This document shows, piece after piece, positions 1 through 8,200 of a DNA stretch of 29,243 bases. The notes under the pieces are model-generated. The model saw only the letters and a program-made list of their open reading frames with translations. It did no database searches and was not told where the DNA came from. The stretch is from JBDSLU01 sp031407765. Lineage in GTDB: Bacteria; Acidobacteriota; Vicinamibacteria; Vicinamibacterales; Vicinamibacteraceae. Where the stretch lies: positions 1 to 29,243 of the forward strand of contig JANOIR010000078.1 of NCBI GenBank assembly GCA_031407765.1. Direction: 5' to 3'. Made by a program: the position numbers and the translations under genes. Each line of letters begins with the position of its first letter. Within the stretch, counting starts at the first letter, position 1.

Positions 1-67
1 GCCAGCCCTGAGACCGCCGCGGCCGTCCGGGGCCCGGGTGACGCCTCGCACCCAGACGGGCGGGGCG

Positions 68-137
68 CCCGGCGCTCAATGCGCGACGAGCGAAGATAGC
101 GGGACTATCTGAGCGAGGAGGAACGCCGAGCGCCGGG
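68..137. repeat. Nested inverted repeat (possible structured or dispersed element)
   Basis: The outer arms CCCGGCGCTC (68-77) and GAGCGCCGGG (128-137) are perfect 10-bp reverse complements. Inside them AGATAG (94-99) and CTATCT (105-110) form a second perfect stem around a 5-nt loop. An 8-bp palindrome, GATGCATC, follows at 137-144. There is no T-tract for a classical terminator. It could be a dispersed palindromic repeat or a structured 3' region of the leftward HEAT operon; copy number cannot be judged here. Confidence 0.4.
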
Positions 138-203
138 ATGCATCGCCCGTCGAATGCAGCGGCGCGCGGGCCACGGACGGCGAGCGCCCGGCTGACCACC
201 CGT

Positions 204-281
204 GGGCGGCTGCGTCCGCCGGTCAGCGGCTACTGGCGCTTGCCAACTGCGCCCAGCGCCCACGCCGCCTGACGGCGGACG
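204..281. repeat. Direct repeat, copy 1 (ghost 3' end of the HEAT gene)
   Basis: This 78-bp block matches 357-434 with three mismatches (about 96% identity) at an offset of 153 bp, which is exactly 51 codons. Read on the minus strand it would again encode the C-terminal VRRQAAWALGAVGKRQ, ending at a TAG (230-232). The genuine gene stops at a TAA (383-385) in copy 2. The two ends are in the same reading frame. Confidence 0.85.
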
Positions 282-356
282 TTGTTGGTTGGCGCGGCAG
301 CCGCAGGATCCGCGGCGAGGCGTCCGCCGGCGCTGAGCGCGCCGCCGGACCGCCGC

Positions 357-434
357 GGGCGGCTGCGTCCGCCGGTTAGCGGTTACTGGCGCTTGCCCAC
401 TGCGCCCAGCGCCCACGCCGCCTGACGGCGGACG
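357..434. repeat. Direct repeat, copy 2 (real 3' end of the HEAT gene)
   Basis: Partner of the block at 204-281. It covers the last 17 codons of the HEAT-repeat gene including the TAA stop, plus 26 nt of 3' flank, so the duplication extends past the stop. The 75-bp spacer between copies reads in frame as an Ala/Gly-rich linker. Confidence 0.85.
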
Positions 435-1663
435 TCGGCGTCCTTGTCCTCGAGCGCGGCCGTGAGGCCGACGCTGGCCCGCGCGTCGCCGATGGCGCCG
501 AGCGCCCAGGCGACCTGCTTGCGCACTGCGCCGTGCGCGTCGTTCAGCGCGACGATGAGGCCGTCGACGGCCCGGGCGTCGCGAATGGCGCCGAGGGCCC
601 AGGCGACCTGCTTCCGCACGCCGCTCTCGCGATCCTTGAGGCCGCGCAGCAGCGGCTCGACCGCCCGCGCGTCGCGGATCGCCCCGAGCGCCCACGCCGC
701 CTGGTGCCGGACGTCGTCGTCCGAGTCGGCGAGCGCGGTGGTCAGGCCGGGGATTGCGCGACCGTCGCCGATGGCGCCCAGCGCCCACACCGCCTGCTTG
801 CGCACCTCGCCCTGGCTGTCGCCCAGGGCGCCGGCCAGGCCGTCGATGGCGCGCGGATCGCGAATCGCGCCGAGCGCCCATGCCGCCTGCTTGCGCACGT
901 TGTGATCGCGATCCTTGAGAGCGCTCCCGAGAGCGTCGAGCCCGCGGGCATCGCGGATGGCGCCGAGCGCCCAGGCCGCCTGCTTCCGCACGTCGGCGCT
1001 GACGTCCTTCACGACGACGCGGGCCAGGGCCTCGACGGCGCGCTCGTCGCGGATCGCGCCGAGCGACCAGACCACGTTCTCGCGCACGGTCGCGAGCGCA
1101 TCGCTGGTCTGCGCGATCAGCGGTGCGACGGCGCGCTCATCGCGCAGCGCGCCCAGGATCCAGGCGGCGTTGCGCCGGGCGTGGCCGCCGCCAGCGGGCA
1201 GCACGCGCAGCACCGGATCGAAGACGAGGGTCCCGATGCGGGCCAGCGCCCGTGCCGCCTCCTGGCCGGGCGTCGTCGGCTCGGTCGGGTGCCAGCGGCC
1301 GGTGAAGCCGTCGTGGTCGTCGTCGTTGCCGTTACGCCACCACTCCTCGCGGCACACGTAGGGGCTGACCGGTGCGTCGTCGTCGAGCAGCGCGACGAGC
1401 GACGCGATGGCGGGTGCGGCGTCGGCCTTGCGCTCGCCCAGCGCGCAGGCGACCAGGGCACGCGCTGCCGGCACCGGTGAATCGAGCTGCGCGATCAGCG
1501 AGGGGATGGTGTCCCGGCGCATGACCGCGAGCGGCGCCGCGGCGGCCGCCTTCACGGCGACGGCGACGTCCTCAGCAGCGTCGGCGCGGTGGGCCGGGGC
1601 GAGACCGAATCCGACGGCGAGTACCAGACCGGCGCAGGCGGTCGACAACAGGGCAGGGGACAT
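383..1663 (-). CDS. Secreted HEAT-repeat protein, third gene of the BlaI/M56 operon
   Basis: The protein is 426 aa. The start is the ATG at 1663, with GGAGG five bases upstream; a TTG 39 nt earlier lacks this site. Residues 1-29 look like a Sec signal peptide ending in a RADA-type cleavage site. A first HEAT-like section (about 35-95) is followed by an acidic, Trp-rich insert around 100-135 (REEWWR, DDDHDGF). From about 164 to the end run eight full and one partial 31-residue HEAT repeats with the signature RKQAAWALGAIRD. Such solenoids bind proteins, so a periplasmic scaffold or ligand-sensing role beside the M56 peptidase is inferred. The repeats are also nearly identical in DNA (93-bp period), which suggests recent expansion. 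The gene lies 92 nt after the M56 gene in the same direction. No enzyme motif is visible. Confidence 0.85.
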   Translation of the reverse strand: MSPALLSTACAGLVLAVGFGLAPAHRADAAEDVAVAVKAAAAAPLAVMRRDTIPSLIAQLDSPVPAARALVACALGERKADAAPAIASLVALLDDDAPVSPYVCREEWWRNGNDDDHDGFTGRWHPTEPTTPGQEAARALARIGTLVFDPVLRVLPAGGGHARRNAAWILGALRDERAVAPLIAQTSDALATVRENVVWSLGAIRDERAVEALARVVVKDVSADVRKQAAWALGAIRDARGLDALGSALKDRDHNVRKQAAWALGAIRDPRAIDGLAGALGDSQGEVRKQAVWALGAIGDGRAIPGLTTALADSDDDVRHQAAWALGAIRDARAVEPLLRGLKDRESGVRKQVAWALGAIRDARAVDGLIVALNDAHGAVRKQVAWALGAIGDARASVGLTAALEDKDADVRRQAAWALGAVGKRQ

Positions 1664-1755
1664 GGAGCCTCCGAAAACGATGCTAGAAAACCTGCACCAC
1701 AAGGGCGAAAGAGGGGCGCCGCGGACGGCGCCCCAGTGAGCGTGCGCGCCGATGC

Positions 1756-3849
1756 TCAGCGCAGCCGGCCGAGCAGGTGCACCGCCATCCGCCGGACTTC
1801 GGCGTCCTTGTCCTTCAGCGCGTCGATGGCGGCATCCTTGCCGCGGGCGGCGTCGATCTGGCCGATGGCGAAGAGCGCCTGGCGGCGCACTTCGGGGTTG
1901 GTGTCCTTGGCCGCGACGAGTAGCGGATCGATGGCGCGCGGGTCGCGTAGCTGGCTGAGCGCGAACGCGGCGCGCTGCCGCACTTCCTCGTTGGCGTCCT
2001 TGAGGGCGATCGCGAGCCCGGGGATGGCGCGCACGTCACGCAGCTGGCCGAGCGCGAAGACCACGTTCTGCCGGACCTCGACGTCGCTGTCCTGGAGCGC
2101 CGGGATCAGGGCGTCGACCGCGGCCGGGTCGCGCATCTGGCCGAGCGAGTGCGCGGCCTGCTGGCGGACCTCGACGTCGCTGTCCTTGAGCGCGCCAGCG
2201 AGTGCGGCGACGACGCGCGGATCGGCGGGGGTCTCGTCGCGACGGACGGCCCGGGCGGCCCGATCGGCGCGATCCGCCGACGAGGCGGCCCGCGGGGTGG
2301 TCGGCGTCGGCTGCGGCGTCGGCGCCGGCGTCGGCGTCGGAGCGGGCGTCGGCAGCGACTGGGCGTCGACGTTGACCGCCACATCGACGCCGTAGTCGAA
2401 CCTGTAGTCGTGCGCGATGGCCATGGGCGCGACCCGCACGGTCGGCGCCACGCGGGCCGCGGCGTGAACCGCGGCCGCGGCGTGTGCGCTCGCCCAGGCG
2501 GCGTCGGCCTCGACGGCCTCGGCCGCGTCCGCGGCGGCTTCGGCGATCGCGGCAATCCGGGCGAGCCCCTCGGGCGCGATGACACCGTCGGCCAGGGCGA
2601 TCGGCGCGACGACGCCGCCGACCGGACCGCGGGCGGGCGGCATGCTGGGCCGCGGCGCCTTGGGCGCCTTGGGCGTCGGGCCGGCGCCGGGCGGGACGGC
2701 GACCGGCTGTGCCGCAGCCGCGGCGCCGAGGGCCCACGGATCGAGCGCCGCCAGCGGCGTCACCAGGGCGAGGCAGAGAACGCCGGCGATGCCTGCGGCC
2801 CCATAGGACACGGACTGCCGGTTGCGTGCGTCGTCGAGAATGGCCATGAGTCGTCCCTCCAGCTCGGAGCGGTGGGCCATCGCCACACCCCCCGACCACG
2901 TTGGTGTCGTGACGTGGCGCGCGGCGCGCGCGACGTCGAGCAGATGTTCGGCGTAGGCCGGCCCGGCCGTTCCCGCGACCAGGACCGCGTCATCACAGGC
3001 TCGCTCGCGCTCCCGGCGCAGCGCCTTCGCGGCGTACCAAGCGAGCGGGTTCATCCAGTACAGGGCGCAGGCGGCGCTCGCGGCGAGCTGGGTGAGGCAG
3101 TCACGCCGGCGGACGTGGGCGAGCTCGTGCAGCAGCACCGACGACAGCCGCTCGGCGGGCCACTCATCGGCCTCGGCCGGCAGCGCCACCGTCGGCCGCA
3201 GGTAGCCGGCGGCCATCGGCATGGTGATCCGCTCGGAGCGGATGAACCGGGTGCGCGGCACGCCGCTGACCCGAGCGAGGCGCCGAGCGGTGCCCAGCCA
3301 CGGAATGTCGTCGACGTCGGGCGACGCCCGGAGCGCGCGGACCGTCGCCAGGTTGGCGAGCGCGATGCGGCCGAAGAACAACAGGGTGCCGAAGGCCCAT
3401 AGACCGAGCAGCACGGTGCCCCAGGGCATCGCCCCGCCAGCTCCGCTGCCCGACGTCGTCTTGGGAGTCGCGGCTGGCGGCGCGGCAGGCCCGCCGTCGT
3501 TCCCCCCGTCGCCGATCACGTCCGGCACGGCAGCGGACCGGAGCTGCGCGACGCGCGAGGGAACCCGGTCCAGCTCCGGAACCGTCGTCGCCGGCTCGAG
3601 CGCAACGTTCGCGGTCGGCGCAGACATGGTATTGGCCGCCTGGGACGCCGCGGACACCGCCGGCAACAGCGGCACGTGCCAGGTCGGGAGGATCCACGAC
3701 AGCGGCGCCACCGCCAGCGCGCCGGCGAGCCCGCAGGCCCAGACGGCGTGGCGGACGGCCGCCGATCGGCCGCGCAAGGCGGCGTTGGTCAGCGCGGCGA
3801 CCACGAGGACCGCCGAGGAGCGAGCGAGAACGTCCCAGAGGAGCATCAC
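1756..3849 (-). CDS. M56 (BlaR1/MecR1-type) membrane metallopeptidase with C-terminal HEAT repeats
   Basis: The protein is 697 aa. Membrane segments lie near residues 10-25, 35-53, 142-168 and 350-368. The zinc motif HELAH (241-245, followed by VRRRD) and the downstream RERERACDD (third ligand probably Glu282) define an M56 gluzincin. BlaR1 relatives are antirepressors: they sense a signal and trigger inactivation of the partner BlaI. Here the usual penicillin-binding domain is absent. After the last membrane segment come an Ala-rich region (420-470), a Thr/Pro linker (500-520) and about five HEAT repeats (545-697). The ligand is therefore unlikely to be a beta-lactam; protein-protein sensing is inferred. 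The GTG start overlaps the blaI stop as GTGA, so translation is coupled. An ATG lies one codon later (3846). Confidence 0.9.
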   Translation of the reverse strand: MMLLWDVLARSSAVLVVAALTNAALRGRSAAVRHAVWACGLAGALAVAPLSWILPTWHVPLLPAVSAASQAANTMSAPTANVALEPATTVPELDRVPSRVAQLRSAAVPDVIGDGGNDGGPAAPPAATPKTTSGSGAGGAMPWGTVLLGLWAFGTLLFFGRIALANLATVRALRASPDVDDIPWLGTARRLARVSGVPRTRFIRSERITMPMAAGYLRPTVALPAEADEWPAERLSSVLLHELAHVRRRDCLTQLAASAACALYWMNPLAWYAAKALRRERERACDDAVLVAGTAGPAYAEHLLDVARAARHVTTPTWSGGVAMAHRSELEGRLMAILDDARNRQSVSYGAAGIAGVLCLALVTPLAALDPWALGAAAAAQPVAVPPGAGPTPKAPKAPRPSMPPARGPVGGVVAPIALADGVIAPEGLARIAAIAEAAADAAEAVEADAAWASAHAAAAVHAAARVAPTVRVAPMAIAHDYRFDYGVDVAVNVDAQSLPTPAPTPTPAPTPQPTPTTPRAASSADRADRAARAVRRDETPADPRVVAALAGALKDSDVEVRQQAAHSLGQMRDPAAVDALIPALQDSDVEVRQNVVFALGQLRDVRAIPGLAIALKDANEEVRQRAAFALSQLRDPRAIDPLLVAAKDTNPEVRRQALFAIGQIDAARGKDAAIDALKDKDAEVRRMAVHLLGRLR

Positions 3850-4265
3850 GACCTCTTCTGCTTGGCCAGGGCGATGAGGCCCGACAGCCGATCGAGCTCG
3901 GCGTTCGACAGACGCGTCGACTCGCCATCGAGGAGCGCGGCGACGGCGTCCTCGGTCGAGCCGTCGAAGAACGTGCGCACGAGGTGGGTCAGGGCCGACC
4001 GCTTGGCGCTGTCGCGCGCGACGACAGGCACATAGACGTAGCGCGGGCCATCCTGTTCATGCCGGACGTGCCCTTTCGTCTCGAGGATACGGAGCAGCGC
4101 CCGCACCGCGGAATAGCTGGGCGCTTCCGGCAGGTTGGCCTGGATCTCGGCGGCCGTGGCGCGCTTGCGCGCGAACAGGACATCGAGGATCTGACGCTCA
4201 CGTCGGCTGACGTCGAGGTGGGCGGGACGGTCGGCGAATCTCAGCATGGCAGTTTCAGTCCACAT
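3846..4265 (-). CDS. blaI: BlaI/MecI-family winged-helix repressor
   Basis: The protein is 139 aa from the ATG at 4265; a TTG at 4271 and an ATG at 4247 are alternatives. It has the family layout. A winged helix covers roughly residues 18-75: VSRRERQILDVLF, then the recognition region SYSAVRALLRILETKGHVRHE, then wing strands around PRYVYVPVV. An acidic helical dimerisation tail follows (ALTHLVRTFFDGSTEDAVAALL). BlaI dimers bind a palindrome over their own promoter and are inactivated when the partner M56 peptidase is activated. The first gene of the operon, it overlaps the M56 start by four bases. It most likely represses all three genes through the inverted repeat just upstream. Family assignment is firm, but the inducer is unknown. 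Confidence 0.92.
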   Translation of the reverse strand: MWTETAMLRFADRPAHLDVSRRERQILDVLFARKRATAAEIQANLPEAPSYSAVRALLRILETKGHVRHEQDGPRYVYVPVVARDSAKRSALTHLVRTFFDGSTEDAVAALLDGESTRLSNAELDRLSGLIALAKQKRS

Positions 4266-4266
4266 G

Positions 4267-4297
4267 CTCAATTTCTAGCAGTGTGCTGGAAACTTAG
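4267..4297. promoter_or_regulatory. Inverted-repeat operator, likely BlaI binding site
   Basis: Arms CTCAATTTCTAGC (4267-4279) and GCTGGAAACTTAG (4285-4297) are reverse complements at 10 of 13 positions, with the symmetry axis near 4282. The core AGCA-GTG-TGCT is perfect. The dyad covers the -10 box and predicted transcription start and ends next to the blaI start codon, as expected for an autorepressor. Confidence 0.7.
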
Positions 4298-4319
4298 CAT
4301 CGAGCCTGTGGGCTGTCAA
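4291..4319 (-). promoter_or_regulatory. Sigma-70 type promoter of the blaI operon
   Basis: On the minus strand a perfect TTGACA (4319-4314) is followed after exactly 17 nt by TAAGTT (4296-4291). The predicted transcript start near 4283 falls inside the inverted repeat, leaving a leader of about 18 nt. Confidence 0.65.
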
Positions 4320-4338
4320 GCGGCCCGTTTCCAGGTGC

Positions 4339-4373
4339 GTGCTCGGAGCTTGCTCCGAGCACGCTCCGAGCAC
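4339..4373. repeat. 35-bp palindromic repeat element, copy A
   Basis: The arm GTGCTCGGAGC (4339-4349), a 2-nt loop and GCTCCGAGCAC (4352-4362) form a perfect 11-bp inverted repeat. The right arm is then repeated head-to-tail at 4363-4373. An almost identical element is at 16321-16355. It lies between the 3' end of the DUF4198 gene and the blaI promoter. It may act as a terminator-like hairpin, though no T-tract follows. Confidence 0.8.
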
Positions 4374-4385
4374 GTTCGGCAGGAA

Positions 4386-5255
4386 TCAGCGGGCGCCGGC
4401 GGGCAGGACACCGAACGTGAGGGTGGCCCAGCGCGAGACGTAGTCGACGCCGGCGCCGCGGTCGCCTTCGACCATGTGCACGAACGAGACGTACCAATGC
4501 CCGTCGTGGGTGAGGCGCACCTCGGCGCGACCGTCGCGGTCGGTGGTCAGCACCTGCGTTGGGATCGACGTGCTGCTCGTGCCGATGGCGCCCCCGGCGC
4601 GCAGGGTCCACCCCGGGAGCGGCTTGCCGTGGAGCAGCGCCCGCACCGGCACGGTCGCCCCGACACCGACGGCATAGGGATCGACGAGGGGGACGATCTC
4701 GGCGTCGTAGCCGAACGCCTCGAGGGCGGCGGAGGCACCACCCGCCGCCGGCGGCAGCAGGTGTCCCGCGGCATCGGTGACGGCGATCAGCGCTTTCGCG
4801 GCCTTCGCGTACGATTCGCGCGCCCGCCGTCCGAGCGTGCCATGCGTGCGCCGGCGATCGAGGATCGGTGTGATGCTTTCCTCGGCGAGATAGCGATCGA
4901 ATGCCGGGCCCTCGAGCGTCAGGGTGCGGGCGGCGAGCTCGACGCCGACGGCGTAGGTGCCGGCACCGGCGAACCCGACGCGCACGGTGCTCCGTGGATC
5001 GCGCTCGGTCCACGTCGCGCGATCGATCGGCGCGCGTCCGGCCGGCCCAGCGAGCGAGAGATCGGTGATCCGCGCTCGCTCGATGCCGTTCTCGCTGGCG
5101 GCAAAGGTGCCGTTCAGGACCGGCAGCGTGACGGTTGCATGCGGCGCGACGAAGTAGCCGCGCGGGCGCAGGAACAGCTCGTGCGCCGAGGCCGCGGTGG
5201 CGACGGCAACCAGCGCCGCCACGACAGCGGTGCCGGCAAGTCGCCGTCCGCTCAC
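4386..5255 (-). CDS. Secreted DUF4198-family protein
   Basis: The protein is 289 aa from a GTG start at 5255, which overlaps the stop of the upstream transporter-like gene as GTGA. A signal peptide spans residues 1-24 with a predicted cut after ASA. The mature protein then begins AHELFLRPRGYF, the typical opening of DUF4198/NikM-like periplasmic proteins. The rest looks like beta-sandwich domains: a first around 35-120 and a second around 195-285 (VGATVPVRALLHGKPLPG, then TDRDGRAEVRLTHDGHWYVSF), as in carboxypeptidase-like folds. Relatives are linked to metal uptake, but no clear metal-binding cluster is seen beyond the N-terminal His. The tight coupling suggests it works with the membrane protein. 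The start was set by the signal peptide and overlap, because the same frame stays open far upstream without coding sense. Confidence 0.8.
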   Translation of the reverse strand: MSGRRLAGTAVVAALVAVATAASAHELFLRPRGYFVAPHATVTLPVLNGTFAASENGIERARITDLSLAGPAGRAPIDRATWTERDPRSTVRVGFAGAGTYAVGVELAARTLTLEGPAFDRYLAEESITPILDRRRTHGTLGRRARESYAKAAKALIAVTDAAGHLLPPAAGGASAALEAFGYDAEIVPLVDPYAVGVGATVPVRALLHGKPLPGWTLRAGGAIGTSSTSIPTQVLTTDRDGRAEVRLTHDGHWYVSFVHMVEGDRGAGVDYVSRWATLTFGVLPAGAR

Positions 5256-8200
5256 GCCAGCTCCTGCGGCGCCGGAGCGTCCGCAACGCTGGGGGACGGT
5301 TGCGGGCCGTTGCCGGCGGTGAGGCCCCATTCGGCGCGCCGGGCCCCGAACAGCGTCGCGAACAGCGCCTGCAGCAGGTCGGCGCGCTGGCCGAGCAGGT
5401 CGAAGAAGTCCTCGTGGCTGATGCGCAGGGCGCGGCCGGCGGCGGTGACACGCACCTCGGCGCCGAGTGGCACGCCGGCGCACGTCTCGATCACGCCGAT
5501 GGCGTCGCCGGGGCGGATGGTCAGCGTGTCGCCCTCGCCGACGGTCGCCGACAGTTCGCCTTCGATCAGCAGCCAGATCGCCGGCGCGTCGGCCGCGTGC
5601 ACCACGGGGCCGTTCGGCTCGAGCCGCTCCTCGCGCGCGATCGCGGCGAGCGCCAGCCGCGCCTCGACCGAGCTGCGCGCGAACAGGGGAATCCGGCGCA
5701 GCGCCAGCACGACGTCGATCGGCCGCAGTGCGGCGCCGGGCTGCGCGCCGTCGGGCAGCGTGGCGGGGTCGATCAGCGTGGGCGTCCCGTCGTGCCCGTG
5801 CGCGGTGCCGCGCACGACCAGACGGCCGGTGCCGAAGGCCGGATGATCCAGCATCCAGCGGAACAGCCCCTGCACGAGATCGGTGTTGTCGGCGAGCAGC
5901 CCGCGTGCCTCGTCGACGGTCAGCTGCAAGGCGACCGACGTCTCGGTTGCGCGCACGGTTTCCGGATGCGGCCGTTCCTCGAGCACGTCCTCGAGGCCGA
6001 GCGGCGCCGGATGCGGCACTTCGCGGGTCTCGCCGCCGGGCGCAGTGGCGCGGACGCGGCCGTCGAGCAGAAGGTACACGTGCGACGGCAGCGCGCCTGC
6101 CTCGTAAAGCGTGTGTCCGGGATCGAGCCGTGCCTGACGTCCGGTGCGGGCGACGCGGAACAGCTCGTCGGTCGCCACCGAGGCGAAAATCGGAATCGAT
6201 CGCAGCCGGCTGGCGATCTCGACGCTCGGCAGCGGTTCGAGCCACAGCGCGCGGCGCTTGGTCGCCTGCAGCCGCAGCCCGGCCAGCGTCCACGACGCCG
6301 CTTCGAAGACGTGCCAGTCGCGCACGTCCCGGTACGCCAGCACGTGATCGAGGTCGTCGGCCAGCGAGCGCAGCTCGAGGCGACCGACCAGGTCGATGGC
6401 CGCCGCCGAGACGACTTCGTCGTCGCTGTTGATCAGGATCAGCAGCGTCTCCTCGACGTCGCGCGACCGGGAGTGAAGGATCACGTTGCCGCGGCGGACG
6501 CGCTCCTCGTCGGGCATGTCCTCGAGCATCGCCATCAGCCGGCGGCGCAGCGGCCCCGACAGCACGTTGTCGAGGTACTCGCAGGCCGAGGCCCTGGCCC
6601 GGGCGTCGCCGTGCTCGATCGCCCAGCGCGCGGCCATCACGTCGCGCCGCGGATAGAGCAGGCCGAGCATGAAGAACACGCGGTCGCGGGCCCGCGCCCG
6701 CTTCTCCTCGAGCAGCTCCTTCAGCAGGCACGGCACCGTGACGCCACCGCGCGTGAAGAGATTGTCGTGGTAGGAGAGGAACTGGTAGAACTGCATCCCC
6801 TCCAGCCAGGCCAGCGTTTCGATCGGTTTGGGATCGAAGGTCAGCTCGGGATGCTCGCGGTGCAGGCGATCGACCGCGGCGACGCACTTGTAGCGGAGGA
6901 AGGCGTCCTTCTCGCCGACGAGCGCCGCCACCAGCGCGTCCATCGACGCCTGGCAGGGGATGCGCGAGAGCGTCGACGGCACGTGCCGCCGCACCCAGAT
7001 GTCTTCCTCGGGGTCGCCCAGGAAGTGCGCCAGCGCCGGCACCACCTCTTCGCCATAGCTCACCAGGACGTCGCGGGCCGGACCCTTCAGGCTGCGGTGC
7101 CGCAGCAGCGACACCAGCGCCGGCACGAACAGGAAGTCGCCCTGGCCGCGCTCCTTCACCGTGCGCATCGCCTCGGTGGCGACCCCGAGATTGGCGTCGT
7201 TCAGGAGCGGCACCAGCAGCAGGCTGGTCCGCGGATCGCGGATCTGCCGCAGCGCGATCGCCACCTCGCGCCGCGCCGCGGCGCGACCGGCGGACGCACC
7301 GGACAGCCGGGTGAGGGCGCGCTCGGCGAGCTCGCGGTCCTCTTCCTTCGCGCTGCCGGCGAGCACGACGGCGGCCGTCGCCGCGATGCGCGGGTTGGCG
7401 TCGTCGAGATACGGCCGCGCCAGATCGGTCTGCGCCTCGCCGCCGAGCATGGCGAGGGCGCCGACCGCCGCGGCGCGAACCTCGGCGCTCTCGTCGCCGA
7501 GCATCCGCTGCACGCCCGAGCGCCACTTCGCCGCCACCTCGCGCGGCGCCGCGGACAGCGCCGTCAGCGCCCGCGCGCGCACCTTCGGCGACTCGTGGTA
7601 GAGCAGCAGCGGCGTGATCAGGTTGCGCTTGTCGAGCGACTCGAGGACGTCGATGGCGTAGCGGACGCGCGACTCGTCGGGGTCGGCGAGCTCGGCGACC
7701 AGCGTCTCGATCGTCGAGGCGTCCGCAGTCGGGAGACGAAGTGTCTCCGTCTCGACGTCGCCGCGGGCGAGGCCCTGGCGGAAGGCGTTGATGTAGCCCT
7801 GCTTGGCCTTGATCGCGGTGAAGATCCACAGGCCGCAGACGGCGAGGCTGGCGTAGCTGACGCGCTGCCAGTCGAGGTTCAGGCCCCACGGCGCGATCAG
7901 CACCAGCGCCAGCAAGCCGCCGATGCCTTTGGCGGTGCGATCCACGGTGACGTCGACGAACGGCTTGGCCTGGCGCTTCATGTGCCCGGGCAGCGGCAGG
8001 AAGAGGATCTCGCGGGTCGTCTTGTCGACGGTGTACCGCAGCGACGTGTCGAACACGCGCGCCAGCGACGGCGCCCACAAGACCGCGTTCGCCAGCATGA
8101 TGCCGGCCGTCGTGCCGAGGCTGACCGGCAGGATCAGCAGCGCGAAGCCGATGCCGAGCACCCGGTGAATGCGGCTGGTCAGGAACACCTGGATGCCGAA

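Larger units (their letters stand above)
1..382. other. Non-coding left edge with hairpins and a duplicated gene end
   Basis: I find no convincing gene here. The stretch holds a nested inverted repeat (68-137) and a 78-bp copy (204-281) of the 3' end of the neighbouring HEAT gene. The open frames that cross it are GC-driven and Arg/Pro/Gly-rich, without recognisable domains. The first 60 bases could be the tail of a gene outside the window, but nothing supports a particular frame. Confidence 0.6.

Noticed and set aside
105..881. 258-codon minus-strand frame with repeated RRTQPP-type peptides
   Set aside because: It is an off-frame reading of the duplicated HEAT gene end and has almost only Arg, Pro, Ala and Gly.
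383..1180. 93-bp tandem units considered as a CRISPR or satellite array
   Set aside because: Units are contiguous without unique spacers and encode in-frame 31-residue HEAT repeats.
533..1480. A 315-codon plus-strand frame opposite the HEAT gene
   Set aside because: The repeated ADGAERP-type pattern is simply the antisense of the HEAT repeats, which have full family signatures on the minus strand.
4339..4373. Palindrome considered as a classical Rho-independent terminator
   Set aside because: The stem is strong but no T-tract follows in either direction. The duplicated arm and second genomic copy fit a dispersed repeat better.
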